Positions 9,668 to 22,326 of a stretch of 64,000 nt of DNA are shown piece by piece. The stretch covers positions 12,449,350 through 12,513,349 of the forward strand of contig OZ038498.1 of assembly GCA_964036315.1 (NCBI GenBank). Direction: 5' to 3'. How positions within the stretch are numbered: the stretch's first letter is position 1; every line of letters begins with the position of its first letter. Origin of the DNA: Acanthosepion esculentum (Eukaryota > Mollusca > Cephalopoda > Sepiida > Sepiidae). Position numbers and translations under genes: made by a program. A model generated the notes under the pieces. That model ran no database searches, had not been told where the DNA came from, and saw nothing but the letters and a program-made list of their open reading frames with translations.

Positions 9668-9945
9668 CTGTTTTCCAGCATATTAAACTTTATTATCCTT
9701 ATTATTATTTTGGGGTGATATTAAACGCCACACAGGTAGCTCATTAATTCTTACTAATATAATATTATATTAAAAAAAAACTAATGTAAATTTATATTAA
9801 AACAAAACAAAACTAATATAAAACAAAACAATTCAAGCATATTTTCCAGCTTATTCTTCTTTATTATCATTATTATTATTTCGGAGTGATATTGCCCCAC
9901 CCCTCACCACATAGGTAGCTCATTAATTCTTACTAATATAGCCAA
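9668..9945. repeat. Imperfect tandem duplication
   Basis: A block running from TTTTCCAGCATATT through TATTATTATT-TGATATT to GGTAGCTCATTAATTCTTACTAATATA is present at about 9668-9765 and again at about 9841-9945. An A/T-rich spacer lies between. No coding content. Confidence 0.72.
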
Positions 9946-9949
9946 ATTG

Positions 9950-11760
9950 TATTGTGTAAATACCCAGTTTGGTGGGTCGTTGGGTTGGATTGCAAATTCC
10001 AGTCAGGTTGAGTTACAGTAAAACAAACAAAACAATGTCAGGGAATAATGAAAGTTTGTCATGTGCCGGCAAGTAAAAGTTCATTTATAGGCTTCTAGTT
10101 TCGAGAATATATCGAAATCATGGTTGAATTTTTGTGGGTAATTATTTTTACTATACTTTTCGATGCAGACAAAAGAAGGTTCTCACTGAAGTTATATGTT
10201 TATGCTTCTGAAAGGTCGCGTGTATATCGTGCAATGTAGATCCACGAAAAGCACCAAAACAATTGTGAAGATTGTTATAATTTGACTTCTAAACAACGCT
10301 TCCATGGGGCTGACTCGTACCGCATCCGATAAAAATAACTTTAGTTTTACTTTATTTGCCGTTTAATAAGATTTATCTTCAACGTGAAACGCGTGTGTAT
10401 TCATCTGAGTTCAGTCTTTAAACGTAATACTTTGGAGAACAAACACAAAAGTTTTTTTTTATTTTTGTGCATTGCCGTTTATCTGATTAAACTCTTTCAG
10501 TCATCGCCATTGCTGGATTTTCTGTTTGTTCTTTCATCGCATCAATTCCCCAGATTCTGTAACCTTCAAATCTACAATGCAAATAAGCATCACTTTGTAC
10601 GTTTCCTGTATAAAGTATACGTTTATTTTGATGATGTTTTTCTTAACGCTTTTTGGAAGGGCGACATATCTTTGTTTCTTTCAACCAAATGCCGCCATGT
10701 TTCTTGTCAATCTGTTGATGCAATGCAGAACTTCTTATTCAAAATATTTTTCCTTTTGGTCTTTTCGGCTCATAAAATATTTATTTTATTTTGTAGTTTT
10801 AATGGGAAAAAAAGGCCATTTAAGTATTCATATTCCTATCATTGATGAAATATGGTTTTGTTTGGAGAAGTAGATATTTCATTATGCAACAGGGCAAAAT
10901 AACTTCAGGTCGACAAAAATGAAGCCTCTATTTGAAATTGATATGAAAGAAAAATACTCGCAGATAAAAAGTAGTATTTAATCGTTTCTTCTCATTATTT
11001 ATAAAAAAAAATGTTAATTTTGATATTGTAAATCTTAAAAACTCTAACACTTTTAACTAACATCTCTCGTAATTCAATGATTATTCAGATGATATTAATA
11101 TTTAGCAGCCTCGCAAACAGCGTCTTTTCTACAAATATTTCAGACATCGAAAAAAGGCTAGAATTTTGAGTGCCGATTTTAAAACAGGAAACATTATTCA
11201 ATTGGTGAATCTGTGCAAAACAAACTCCCCTCTTAGCTTACCTCATTTTGATAGTGTACAATACTCGATAATGCAGAGGAAAATATCTTTTACTATTTTC
11301 TTTGAATAGGAAGTATCCAGAAATATCTGTCACCAGCATTTCAACACCATGTACAGCAATTTCCTCCATGCGTCAGGTGTATATGGCAGCTGATTTACCA
11401 GAGAAAAGTAAAAAGAAGGAAAATATCATAAAAAGAACTTATACAATAACAGAATTATTTCGCATTTATAATATAGCATGGACGAATATCAAACAAGAGA
11501 AGATATGATATAATAAAAATTATGAAAATAAAAATATAAAAAACGATTTTAACGAATTAAATGAATTCAAGTATTAAATAAATTCTAGAACGACTATTAT
11601 AATACTGGTATAATACTTACTTTTTCAGACCTTGTCTATAATATTTTCTGTCAGGCAGTTCCCATCTAATGGTTTTTTTCTTGTCCCTACACTTACATTT
11701 TTACTGTTCACCTTGTTTTTTCTCATTAATTATTTTCAAACTGTCTTTTTTATCACTTTA
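9950..11760. other. AT-rich intergenic DNA
   Basis: No recognisable gene. Two overlapping frames (10384-10845, 153 codons; 10526-10873, 115 codons) are rich in F, L, Y and S and carry no domain I can name. They are probably chance frames in AT-rich DNA. I see nothing else. Confidence 0.4.
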
Positions 11761-11761
11761 G

Positions 11762-12056
11762 CTAAATTTAACAAGCAGCTTTAACCAACTTCAGTCTTTT
11801 TGCTGAAAAAATTTCTTTTCTGAAAACCTTTTTTTTTCTGAAAAAAAAGGTTTTCATATAACCCGAACAGGTGTGTGAAATCTGCAAGTATTTTTTCTCA
11901 TTAATTATTCTCGAACTATTTTTATCAGCATAGCTAAATTCAACAAGCAACTTCAACCGACTTGACAGCCTTTTTGCTAAAAAACATTTGTTTTTGCTGA
12001 AGAAAACTTTTGGCTGAAAACGTCATATAACTGAAACACTTGTGAGAAATCTAGAA
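11762..12056. repeat. Diverged tandem duplication, about 171-bp period
   Basis: The block AAATT-AACAAGCA-CTT-AACC, TTTTTGCTGAAAA, TCATATAAC, GTG-GAAATCT occurs at 11762-11890 and again at 11934-12056. T-rich and A-rich runs inside each copy can pair. No coding content. Confidence 0.65.
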
Positions 12057-12059
12057 CTA

Positions 12060-12840
12060 TTTCAGTTGTAAGTCCAACACTTTGTTGTTATGTGCTCATA
12101 GTCGTTGATTTATTTCATTTAGTTTTGTTTTCTCGCTTCTGGCTTTGAAGGAGATAATTAAATTTGGGCCGTTTAATTTCATTAGAGTATCGTCTTCCTT
12201 TTTGAATTCCCGAGACAAGTTTAACTTCTTTCTGCTTTGTGCCTCCATAACTGAAAGGAAAAATAATGAATCGGAGAACAGTCAGACACATATCGAAATT
12301 AAATTTCAAAAGGCACAAAAAAGCAATTCATTTTATTAAGATCAATTTCATTATGTTTATCATTCAACCAATTTATAGTGTGATAATTTGAAGTTCATCT
12401 AAAAATCAGAAGTAAATAATTTCAATCATTTCAGTTCCTCTGTTTATTTCATAATCAAAATTTGTCAAATTAAAATTTCACATTTTCGTTTCTTTTCATT
12501 TTTCTTCATTTAGACAACGAAAGTGAAAGTGAAAGTAAAGGTAAAGGAAAAACTTGTCTTCTAAAGTCAATTTTTAATTAAGAGAAAAGTAATGACGACA
12601 AGAAATTAAAGATTTTTGGTCTTTATTCAACAAAACAGGACATTGTTGTTAACGTACGATACTACATGTGCCCACAAACGGTTTTAGCAATATGTAAGCA
12701 TTTAATTTAGGTTATCTGCATAAACTTAACTTCATTCGCGACCAGAATTGAGATTTACTTTTCAAGAACTGCTTTTCGCCTCGTATCAATGTGGCAGCAC
12801 CTAGGGGGAAACGGACAATTGCTTTCAAATGTAGTTCATT
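12060..12840. other. AT-rich intergenic DNA
   Basis: No gene or shared repeat recognised. A small GAAAGTGAAAGTGAAAGTAAAG direct repeat lies near 12518-12545. Confidence 0.4.
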
Positions 12841-12844
12841 AAAT

Positions 12845-13990
12845 ATCGTTCTGCTCTAGGCTCGCGCCATGATATACACTGCGCCATGATATGCACAAAG
12901 ACCTTATGATTGCACTCAGCGTGAATCGAAATCACTAGCAACGGATTGCTATTTCAACAAATTGATCTTGATATTTATAAATCTTAGCCTAATTAAATAA
13001 TGGTCGCTTCCGTCAAGATCGAAAGTACAAAAAATGCAATTGCATGTCTGAGACACTTGATGATGACCGTTCTAATGCAGTCAGTGTAACAATAGTGAAG
13101 GCGCACGCAGAGAAAATAAACGTCTTGAACCATTACATATTCCCTATCCTAACCTCAAACACTGACTTCCATATTCACCTTAATCCAAGTATGCTATAAA
13201 ATATTTTTCAGCCCAAGATGTATTTGGAATTATTCAAGATACTTTCAATTTTAAATTTCTAGACGCATTATATATTACCTAGCCTAAAATCAACCGCTGA
13301 CATCCATATTCACCTTTATCCAAGTCTGAGATGAAATATATTTCAACCACTAGATATATTTGGGATTATTAAAGATACTTACAATTTTAAACTTCTTGAA
13401 CCATAACATATTCCCACTCCTAAACTCAAAAGTTGACTTCCATATTCACCTTCATCCAAGTCTGGTATAAAATATTTTTTTCAGCCACTAGATATATTTG
13501 GAATTATTCAAGATACTTTCCATTTCAAAATTCTTGAACTGTTATTATTCCCTATCATAACCTCAAAAGTTGACTTCCATATTCACCTTCATCCAAGTCT
13601 GGTATAAAATATTTTTTCAGACACTAGATATATTTGGAATTATTCAAGATACTTTCCATTTCAAAATTCTTGAACTGTTATTATTCCCTATCATAACCTC
13701 AAAAGTTGACTTCCATATTCACCTTCATCCAAGTCTGGTATAAAATATTTTTCAGACACTAGATATATTTGGAATTATTCAAGATACTTTCCATTTCAAA
13801 ATTCTTGAACTATCTCTTATTCCCTATCCTAACGTCAAACGCTGACTTGCATATTCACCTTCATCCAAGTCTGGTATAAAATATTTTTTCAGCCACTAGA
13901 TATATTTGGAATTATTCAAGATATTTTCCATTTCAAAATTCTTGAACCATTACATATTCTCTATCCCAATTTTAAACGCTGACTTTCAGA
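12845..13990 (+). repeat. Interspersed repeat B: 290-bp head plus 137-bp tandem tail
   Basis: The head (12850-13130, GCTCGCGCCATGATATACACTGC to GAAGGCGCACGCAGAG) also occurs at about 30950-31200. The tail has about six copies of a 136-138-bp unit containing TATTCCCTATC, CTGACTTCCATATTCACC, CATCCAAGTCTGGTATAAAATATTTTT and GATATATTTGGAATTATTCAAGATACTTTCC. The head has no clear A/B boxes, so its promoter class is unknown. It looks like a SINE or non-autonomous element whose 3' module expands in tandem. Confidence 0.75.
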
Positions 13991-15425
13991 TTTAATCATT
14001 TTGTCGAATAGCGTTTTGTTTGTCTGTAAGTCTTCTGAACAATTCCGGCTGATTATACTATAGTTCCACCTTAGTTTCATTATCCGAATGTGGACTTACT
14101 ACAATTGTCTACATCTCTATTCACGCCTATTTGACCGACTTCATTTTGCCTTTATATTTTGTTGTTGTTGTTGTTTAATAGTTATTTCTTAACTGAAATG
14201 TACGCCTTCAATCGTTATTCGCGATGGATGCGCTTAGTGATATCTTCTGAAAATGAATTGAAGAATCCCTACTGATCCATTATTTGTCTTTCAGTATCAT
14301 TTGGATGCGATTTTACTGTCCTTGTCTGTTTCCGTAATATCCAATGCGGCGAGCCGTCGATGGCGGTCATATCTTATCTATATGCCGAAACGATTCCAGT
14401 GTTTTGTTAATTCAGCGGGATTCCTGTATGCCACTTCTGGAAATGTCGTGTTCCTTAGCGCTGTACAGTTGCTAAAGAACACGCTTAAATTTTTACATCT
14501 TTAATTTTTACATCCCGCCTTCTTTGGAAATGTTTGTAATAATTTCAGGCAATTAAATAATGCAAGAATTGGATGTATGAAGGAGTTCTGGTATATGACT
14601 TATTTTTCTCGTATGTGGGAAAAATAGTTGCTTTTTCCAAAATAATCTATCATACTATTATTTCTGACGAAAAAAAGAAAACGAAAAATTTAGCTGGTCG
14701 AAAACTTTTTCATACCCATTTTTAGGGGCAATTGCCCTCTTTTCTCATTCCGAACTTCTGTAATAAATTATTATAATTAACTATAGAAATGACTCCAATA
14801 GGGAAGAGGACTTATGTGTATAAAACACACATCCATTTATATAGTTATTCGAAATTTACTATTATTTTGAGCAGTCGTTGTTACGTTAGATTATTTTGGT
14901 ACAGGAAGATAATATTTAGTGTACACCGTAAAAAAAGAAAGAAAAAAAAGCAGAAATAGATTTTGAGACGAACATATCACACAGCGTTCTTTCGCAAGAG
15001 ATATTTTTCCGTAATCTACAAACATCGGAAAAGCTTTTTGCAATTTTCTCTAATATTTTGAGAAATACTTTTTATGCACATTTTTCGTTTATTTTCCAAA
15101 TATTTCCAGTTCGTTCTCTGGATTTCTACACATGGTTAAGTTTTATGAATTTTTAAAAAATACCCCCCCCCCCCCCACACACACACAAAAAGCTATTTGT
15201 TGTAATAATGTTCGTTCGTTGAGTACACACAGTTGTATTTTCTCTTCGAAAATTCGTGAAATTCCAAGAACAATATCAGGAAAGGTTTTTAAGGCGAATG
15301 AGCTTTCCTGTTAAACTCAGCATTCGAAGGTCGGAGTTTTCTACTTTTTGCTAACTAATGCCATAAACGTGTATTAAATTAGTTCTGCCCAAACTCAGAT
15401 TACCGGAAGTTCCTTTGACATTACC
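13991..15425. other. Intergenic, no gene recognised
   Basis: AT-rich. A C-run followed by (CA)n lies at about 15164-15188, and a small GTT repeat near 14160. No coding similarity seen. Confidence 0.4.
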
Positions 15426-15960
15426 GAGGTCCGAATACATACTGGAATGGCAAAAGTCGCATTCCAAAAGCTAGTGGGAGTATTAGGAGACAGGAAGATT
15501 TCGTTGGTAACAAAGAAAAGAGTGACGAGCTGCTACGTGAAATCTGTCCTCCTTTACGGCAGCGAATGTTGGACGGTCTTCTCAAAGATGAAGAAGAGAC
15601 TCGAGGCAACGGTTCTGCAGAAGGATGCTAAGGATATCATGAACCGAGCGTGTGAGCAACATTAAGGTTTTGGATAACGAGGAAGCTTATACTTAACAAC
15701 AGAAAGAGGCAGCTGAAATTTCTGGGACACGTAATGAGAAAGGAGGGCTTGGAGAATCTGATACTCACAGGGCGAATAGAGGGAAAAAGAGACAAAGGAA
15801 AGGAACGCATGACATACATAGCGGGCTTAAGCAATTGGATGACAGAACATGGTCTGGGGAAAATAGCACAGGGATAGAACTTATTATTGATAGTTACAGG
15901 GAATGGGGAGAAGTGGAGAGCCATGATCGCCTACGTTCTGAAGAGACACGGCACATAAAA
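15426..15960 (+). pseudogene. LINE reverse transcriptase C-terminal fragment, frameshifted
   Basis: The first frame (to 15665) holds MAKVAFQKLVGVL-DRKIS, then KKRVTSCYVKSVLLYGSECW. After a frameshift near 15640-15665 the homology continues with RKRQLKFLGHVMRKEGLENL, then LTGRIEGKR and MTYIAGLSNWM. This is the post-catalytic region of a non-LTR RT. It belongs to the same family as the minus-strand fragment at 46700-46990 and to a different one from 6780-7674. Both ends are ragged, with no endonuclease and no catalytic motif. Confidence 0.82.
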
Positions 15961-16182
15961 AAAGAAGATCCAATAATCGTCTCAGAAAAATGTTTCATTG
16001 ATGTAACAACGCAAATAAAAACGTTTTCATGGAAATAGTTAAATTTACTATTACCACACAGGAAACATTTTCTCCAGTGTTATATTCTTTGAGATTTAAT
16101 TCGTTTGAAGCAATTTTTAATCATTAATCAAGCAGATATTTACTCTACATTTATATAATCTTACAGAAACATACAAGAAATA

Positions 16183-16855
16183 CAGGGTGACCCCAAAAAA
16201 CGGGAACTTTTTAACAATCCAATAAAACCAAGAGTGATGGAAGAAAAATATTTAATTCATAGTAATTGAAACATTAAAACATGCCATTTAAGAAACAATG
16301 ATGGAATTTCCATTTTTCTGGCGATCTAGGGGGCCAGGCAACGTTACCGAATCTTGAGATCACACGGTTACCGAACAATTCTCGTTACTAAAATGGCGAA
16401 ATGTTTACTTGCTCAAGGTTACTGTCTCTCAGTGTTGCCACTTGCTCATGTCTGGCAATACGCACTTAAAAAATTCCCGTTTTTTGGGGTGACCCAAAAA
16501 AACGGAATTTATCCGTAGTGTTTTTTTCTTGTGGGTTTATCTCAAGAGTAAAGTTTACACAACTCCACCAAGAACTCTGGATGAGTTAAAACAGAGAATT
16601 CAAGATGAAATTCCCAGTATCCCAGCTAAGATGTTGCATCAGTCAATGAGGAATCTCAACAGCAGATTTCAAGAATGCATTCGTACAGGAGGGCGCCATC
16701 TACAGGACGTAATTTTAAAAAAAATGAAAATTCCATCATTGTTTCTTAAATGGCATGTTTTAAGGTTTCAATTACTATGAATTAAATATTTTTCTTCCAT
16801 CACTCTTGGTTTTATTGGATTGTTAAAAAGTTCCCGTATTTTGGGGGTCACCCTG
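16183..16855. mobile_element. Snap-back mariner: two inverted partial copies with long TIRs
   Basis: TA direct repeats flank the element at 16181-16182 and 16856-16857. The ends begin CAGGGTGACCCC, and the inverted repeat extends for about 135 bp (16183-16318 and 16722-16855). The right half encodes a transposase C-terminus on the plus strand. The left half carries the WPPRSP block of the DDE domain on the minus strand (about 16325-16350), followed directly by the same C-terminal sequence. Near 16466-16512 two further TIR-like ends meet head to head. The layout is therefore two mariner copies fused at their 5' ends with 3' ends outward. Confidence 0.8.
16529..16780 (+). pseudogene. Mariner/Tc1-type transposase C-terminal fragment
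   Basis: An 83-codon frame: YLKSKVYTTPPRTLDELKQR, then I-DEIPSIPAKML, then RNLNSRFQECIRTGGRHLQDVI. This matches the conserved end of mariner-family transposases, where LKxxVY and the RxxxCIxxxGGHxxxV block follow the third catalytic acid. The helix-turn-helix and the first two acids are missing, so it is not functional. The frame begins at a non-ATG codon. It lies in the right half of the snap-back element. Confidence 0.85.
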
Positions 16856-17084
16856 TATCTAGTGAGGTTCGAACTCTCTTGATTTGTGGGGCACAAATAA
16901 CAATCTTCACTCTAGAGTAGGCGTCTTCAGGTGATTTTAGTATAAATATTTTTGTCTGAATTCTTGGTTAAGTACACATACGGATTCAAACAAATATGAA
17001 TGATTTGTCTTAAACCTACGAATATATTTGCATCGATCTGTGGAAAACTAACGATTTGGGATTAGGAGAGAATGCGCTATTCCG

Positions 17085-17945
17085 CATAGCATTGCGTATG
17101 TCTAGGCATCTACCATCCTGGAGAGGACAATAAACTACATCCGCGCCCTGGGTAAGACGATCAGCTACATCCGTCTCCTGGGTAAGCGATAAACTATATC
17201 CGAGCCCTGGGTATGACGATAAACTACATCCGCGTCTTGGGCAAGACGATAAACTACATCTGTGTCCTGGGTAAGCGATAAACTATATCCGAGCCCTGGG
17301 TATGACGATAAACTACATTTGTGTCCTGGGTAAACGATAAACTACATCTGCGTCCTGAGTAAGACGATAAACTACATCCGCGTCCTGGGTAAGACGATAA
17401 ACTACATCCGCGTCTTGGGTCAGACGATAAACTACATCCGTGTCCTGGGTAAGCGATAAACTATATCGAAGCCCTGGGTATGACGATAAGCTACATCCGT
17501 GTCCTGGGTATGACGATAAACTACATCCGCGTCCTGGGTAAGACGATAAACTACATCCGCGTCCTGGGTAAGCCGATAAGCTATATCCAACACCAAGGGC
17601 TCTGATCAGGGGGTTTTGAAGATCGTGGAATCATCTCTTAATTGTTGGTGTTCTCAGGCGGACCCTGACCCGGAGTGGTGACGCCTATCAAGGTCCAAGC
17701 TATGGGCAAATAGTTAAATCCCCAGACTGGGGTTAAAACACAATGAAGTTATAAAAATAGGTTTTAATACCAGCAATATTTTTCTGAAAAATTATTACCC
17801 GCAATACATTTTTGAAAAAATATTACAACACATATTTAGAAAAAAATTTCACCAGCAATACATTTTTGAAAAAAATATCACCAGCAATACATTTTTGAAA
17901 AAAATATTACCAGCAAAAAAATCTTGTCGGCATTGAGTTTTTGAT
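17085..17945 (+). repeat. Interspersed repeat C with 29-30-bp tandem array
   Basis: About 16 copies of a GATAAACTACATCCGCGTCC-type unit (about 29-30 bp) run from 17130 to 17585. Then comes a body containing TCTTAATTGTTGGTGTTC, GACCC-GAGTGGTGACGCC and AGCTATGGGCAAATAGTTAA. The 3' part repeats AATACATTTTTGAAAAAAAT several times (17765-17925) and ends at about 17945 near CGGCATTGAG...CCGTAAATCAAACC. Reverse-strand copies lie at 33780-34180, 36420-36990 and 37270-37400. Confidence 0.78.
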
Positions 17946-18770
17946 GTACCGTAAATCAAACCAACCCAATCTAGGTTTCTATTTGGATAATCGAGCGAGA
18001 AATAAGGCTTCACGCCTGTCTATTTCCGTATCAACAGCTGTTTTCTTAACAGCATTGACGCTATAATGCGTTATTATTTAATTACATTGTGTTCATTAAG
18101 GGTTAAGTGTTAGGGTTACTAGATCTAGGACAATTTTCAATGTCTCAACCTAAGCAGAATCCACCGGGGTAAAATTGTTATTCTCCATGTTATATGATAT
18201 TCAAAGCGAATTTTTCATTCTGAATCGGTGGATAATTGCTTGCTACGCACTAATACAGTGAGTAATTGTCTTGTTTGAATGACACATTGAAAGAAAATAA
18301 ACTTTCTGGGCAGCATGAAAATTATTATCTTCACGTTGCAAAATTGACACAGAAAACTGTTAGGAACTTAACCCTAGAACATTAACCATCAATTAAAGTT
18401 ACATCACTACTAACCATGGGTATATCATACCCAATTTTGAAAATATCAAACAAAATATTAAATATAAATCTTTATTTGAAATATTTTACATGCAGGCACT
18501 TCAAACTTTTTACTTTGAAATAACATTAACAGGAACTGAAAAACATGTTATTGAGGTAAGAAAATCAGGTACTGAAAATTGTAATTAACAATCGGAAAAT
18601 TTGCGCTGGGTACTATATACCCATGGTTAGTGTTCTAGAGTTAAATGAGAAAGTTCTTCTACAGGTGGGGCATATTCCAGACATATCTCAGACGATTTGG
18701 GTCACACTATATCAAAAAAAAATTATTGTTCGATCAGCGGCTCAAATGAATCAAAGATATCGAAATAAAA
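17946..18770. other. Intergenic, no gene recognised
   Basis: AT-rich DNA between repeat C and the 98-bp array. The phrase GGTATAT-ATACCCA recurs at about 18418-18434 and 18609-18624. No coding similarity seen. Confidence 0.4.
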
Positions 18771-18771
18771 T

Positions 18772-21535
18772 TACTTACATTATTTACATTATTCGGACTA
18801 TTATCCTAATCCTCGTTGCCAAATTCACAACGTTTCGGCCTCTATATCTCTGAGATGAGGTATTATGATTTCTTACATTATTTACATTATTCGGATTATT
18901 ATCCTAATACTCATTGCCAAATTCACAACGTTTCGGCCTCTATATCCCTGAGATGAGGTATTATGATTTCTTACATTATTTACATTATTCGGACTATTAT
19001 CCTCATCCTCGTAGTCAAATTCACAACGTTTCGGCCTCTATATCTCTGAGATGAGGTATTATGATTTCTTACATTATTTACATTATTCGGACTATTATCC
19101 TAATCCTCGTTGCCAAATTCACAACGTTTCGGCCTCTATATCGCTGAGATGAGGTATTATGATTTCTTACATTATTTATATTATTAGGACTATTATCCTA
19201 ATCCTCGTTGCCAAATCTACAACGTTTCGGCCTCTATATCGCTGAGATGAGGTATTATGATTTCTTACATTATTTACATTATTCGGACTATTATCCTAAT
19301 CCTCGTTGCCAAATTCACAACGTTTCGGCCTCTATATCGCTGAGATGAGGTATTATGATTTCTTACATTATTTATATTATTAGGACTATTATCCTAATCC
19401 TCGTTGCCAAATCCACAACGTTTCGGCCTCTATATCGCTGAGATGAGGTATTATGATTTCTTACATAATTTACATTATTCGGACTATTATCCTCATCCTC
19501 GTTGGCAAATTCACAACGTTTCGGCCTCTATATATCTGAGATGAGGTATTATGATTATTTATATTATTCGGACTATTATCCTAATCCTCGTTGACATATT
19601 CACAACGTTTCGGCCTCTATATCTCTGAGATGGGGTATTATGATTTCTTACATTATTTACATTATTCAGACTATTATCCTTATCCTCGTTACCATATTCA
19701 CAACGTTTCGGCCTCTATATCTCTGAGATGAGGTATTATGATTTCTTACATTATTCGGACGATTATCCTAATCCTCGTTGCCATATTCACAACGTTTCGG
19801 CCTCTATATCTCTGAGATGAGGTATTATGATTTCTTACATAATTCGGACAATTATCCTTATCCTCGTTGCCATATTCACAACGTTTCGGCCTCTATATCC
19901 CTGACATGAGGTATTATGATTTCTTACATTATTTACATTATTCGGACTATTATCCTAATCCTCGTTGCCAAATTCACAACGTCTCGGCCTCTATATCTCT
20001 GAGATGAGGTATTATGATTTCATACATTATTTACATTATTCGGACTATTATCCTAATACTCGTTGCAATATTCACAACGTTTCGGCCTCTATATCTCTGA
20101 GATGAGGTATTATGATTTCTTACATTATTTACATTATTCGGACTATTATCCTAATCCTCGTTGCCATATTCACAACGTTTCGGCCTCTATATCTCTGAGA
20201 TGAGGTATTATGATTTCTTACATTATTTACATTATTCGGACTATTATCCTAATCCTCGTTGCCAAATTCACAACGTCTCGGCCTCTATATCTCTGAGATG
20301 AGGTATTATGATTTCATACATTATTTACATTATTCGGACTATTATCCTAATCCTCGTTGCCAAATTCACAACGTTTCGGCCTCTATATCTCTGAGATGAG
20401 GTATTATGATTTCATACATTATTTACATTATTCGGACTATTATCCTAATCCTCGTTGCCATATTCACAACGTTTCGGCCTCTATATCGCTGAGATGAGGT
20501 ATTATGATTTCTTACATTATTCGGACTATTATCCTAATCCTCGTTGCCAAATTCACAACGTTTCAGCCTCTATATCTCTGAGATGAGGTATTATGATTTC
20601 ATACATTATTTACATTATTCGGACTATTATCCTAATCCTCGTTGCCAAATTCATAACGTTTCGGCCTCTATATCTCTGAGATGAGGTATTATGATTTCAT
20701 ACATTATTTACATTATTCGGACTATTATCCTAATCCTCGTTGCCATATTCACAACGCTTCGGCCTCTATATATCTGAGATGAGGTATTATGATTTCTTAC
20801 ATTATTCGGACTATTATCCTAATCCTCGTTGCCATATTCACAACGTTTCGGCCTCTATCTCTCTGAGATGTGGTATTATGATTTCCTACATTATTTACAT
20901 TATTCGGACTATTATCCTAATGCTCATTGCCATATTCACAACGTTTCGGCCTCTATATCTCTGAGATGAGGTATTATGAGTACTTACATTATTTACATTA
21001 TTCGGACTATTATCCTAATCCTCGTTGCCATCTTCACAACGTTTCGGCCTCTATAACTCTAAGATTAGGTATTATGATTTCTTATATTATTTACATTATT
21101 CGGAATATTATGCTTATCCTCATTGCTATATTCACAACGTTTCGGCCTCTATATATCTGAGATGAGGTATTATGATTATTTATATTATTCGGACTATTAT
21201 CCTTATCCTCATTGCCATATTCACAACGTATCGGCCTCTATATCTCTGAGATGAGGTATTATGAATACTTACATTATTTACATTATTCGGACTATTATTC
21301 TTATCCTCATTGCCATATTCACAACGTTTCGGTCTCTATATCTCTGAGATGAGGTATTATGATTCCTTACATTATTTACATTATTCGGAGTATTATCCTT
21401 ATCCTCATTGCCATATTCACAACGTTTCGGTCTCTATATCTCTGAGATGAGGTATTATGATTTCTTACATTATTTACATTATTCGGACTATTATCCTTAC
21501 CCTCATTGCCATATTCACAACGTTTCGGTCGTTGT
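18772..21535 (-). repeat. 98-bp PLE-derived tandem array, about 29 monomers
   Basis: Each monomer, read on the minus strand, is GAGGCCGAAACGTTGTGAATnTGGC, then GAGGATnAGGATAATAGTCCGAATAATG, TAAATAATGTAAG and ATCATAATACCTCATCTCAGAGATATA. Starts of the CGTTTCGGCC landmark at 18831, 18929, 19027 and 19125 give an exact 98-bp period. Some monomers carry 10-12-bp deletions of the TTTACATTA segment. The array runs without a break into a PLE terminal repeat at 21535, whose own end is one of these monomers. Short reading frames (60-83 codons) across it are artefacts of the period. Confidence 0.93.
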
Positions 21536-22090
21536 ACGCTCTGGCATTCTTCAGGTGATTGTAATTTCGAACCGAACCCTTTTTTTCATCCACCGGTGTG
21601 GATTGTTCTATATAATATGGATGCAATACATTATGGGAACCAGTAATAAGTTGTGCTAGAGAAAAGCAATGAATAACAACAAAAATTGCAATGTAAGCTT
21701 TGGTAAAAAATATGATAATATTAACAGAAAAATTGCAATATGAGCATTGGTAAAAATAATGATGGTGAGTATTTAAGTTTATTAGTCCCAAAAACTCATA
21801 CACAGTTCTCCTCAAGGAAACATATCCCACTGGATAAAGACGTTGGTTAGATCCAGCGTCTAGACCAGACCCAAAGATTTGTGAACCAAACTTGGAGAGC
21901 TGAGTTAAAGGGAAATAACTGAGACATCCGGAAGAGGCATGACCCGTGAAACTAGAACAATCTACCCAAGTGGATGAAATTTCGGTTCGAAATTCAAATC
22001 ACCTGAAGAAGGCCGGAGCGTACAACGGCCGAAACGTTGTGAATATATCAATGAGGGTAACAGTCCAAATAATGTAAATAATGCTTATTG
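21522..22090 (+). mobile_element. PLE 3' end with inverted terminal repeats and tRNA-like head
   Basis: Left part (21522-21605, minus orientation): terminal repeat with a CTGAAGA-type hairpin. Centre (about 21615-21665): decayed last codons of the PLE GIY-YIG ORF, matching the end at 2272-2330, then the PLE 3' UTR (21665-21765). Right part (plus): tRNA-like head near 21830-21900, the ACTAGAACAATCTACCC block, CTGAAGA at 22003-22009, GGCCG/CGGCC stem II, GAAAC at 22031-22035 and one monomer. This copy links the PLE coding end, the tRNA-like head, the hammerhead-like hairpin and the 98-bp monomer in one element. Confidence 0.8.
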
Positions 22091-22326
22091 CTTTATATCT
22101 CTTTGAATTCAATATTTATTATACACGAGTTTTTCTATCATTTTGTGAAGAGTAATTTTTATTCCAAATTTTATTGGGCACTTGAAATCGATGGACAATA
22201 GGAATCAACATCTTTATTTAGGGTATCTCGGATTTTACAGATCGATGACTTCAGAATATTTAAATATTTAACAACAAATTAATCGGGGTCAAAACCGCAA
22301 CATACACAACTGTCTAATTCCCAAAT

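Noticed and set aside
10384..10873. Two overlapping frames of 153 and 115 codons
   Set aside because: Low-complexity F/L/Y/S content in AT-rich DNA, no motif recognised, and two phases open at once.
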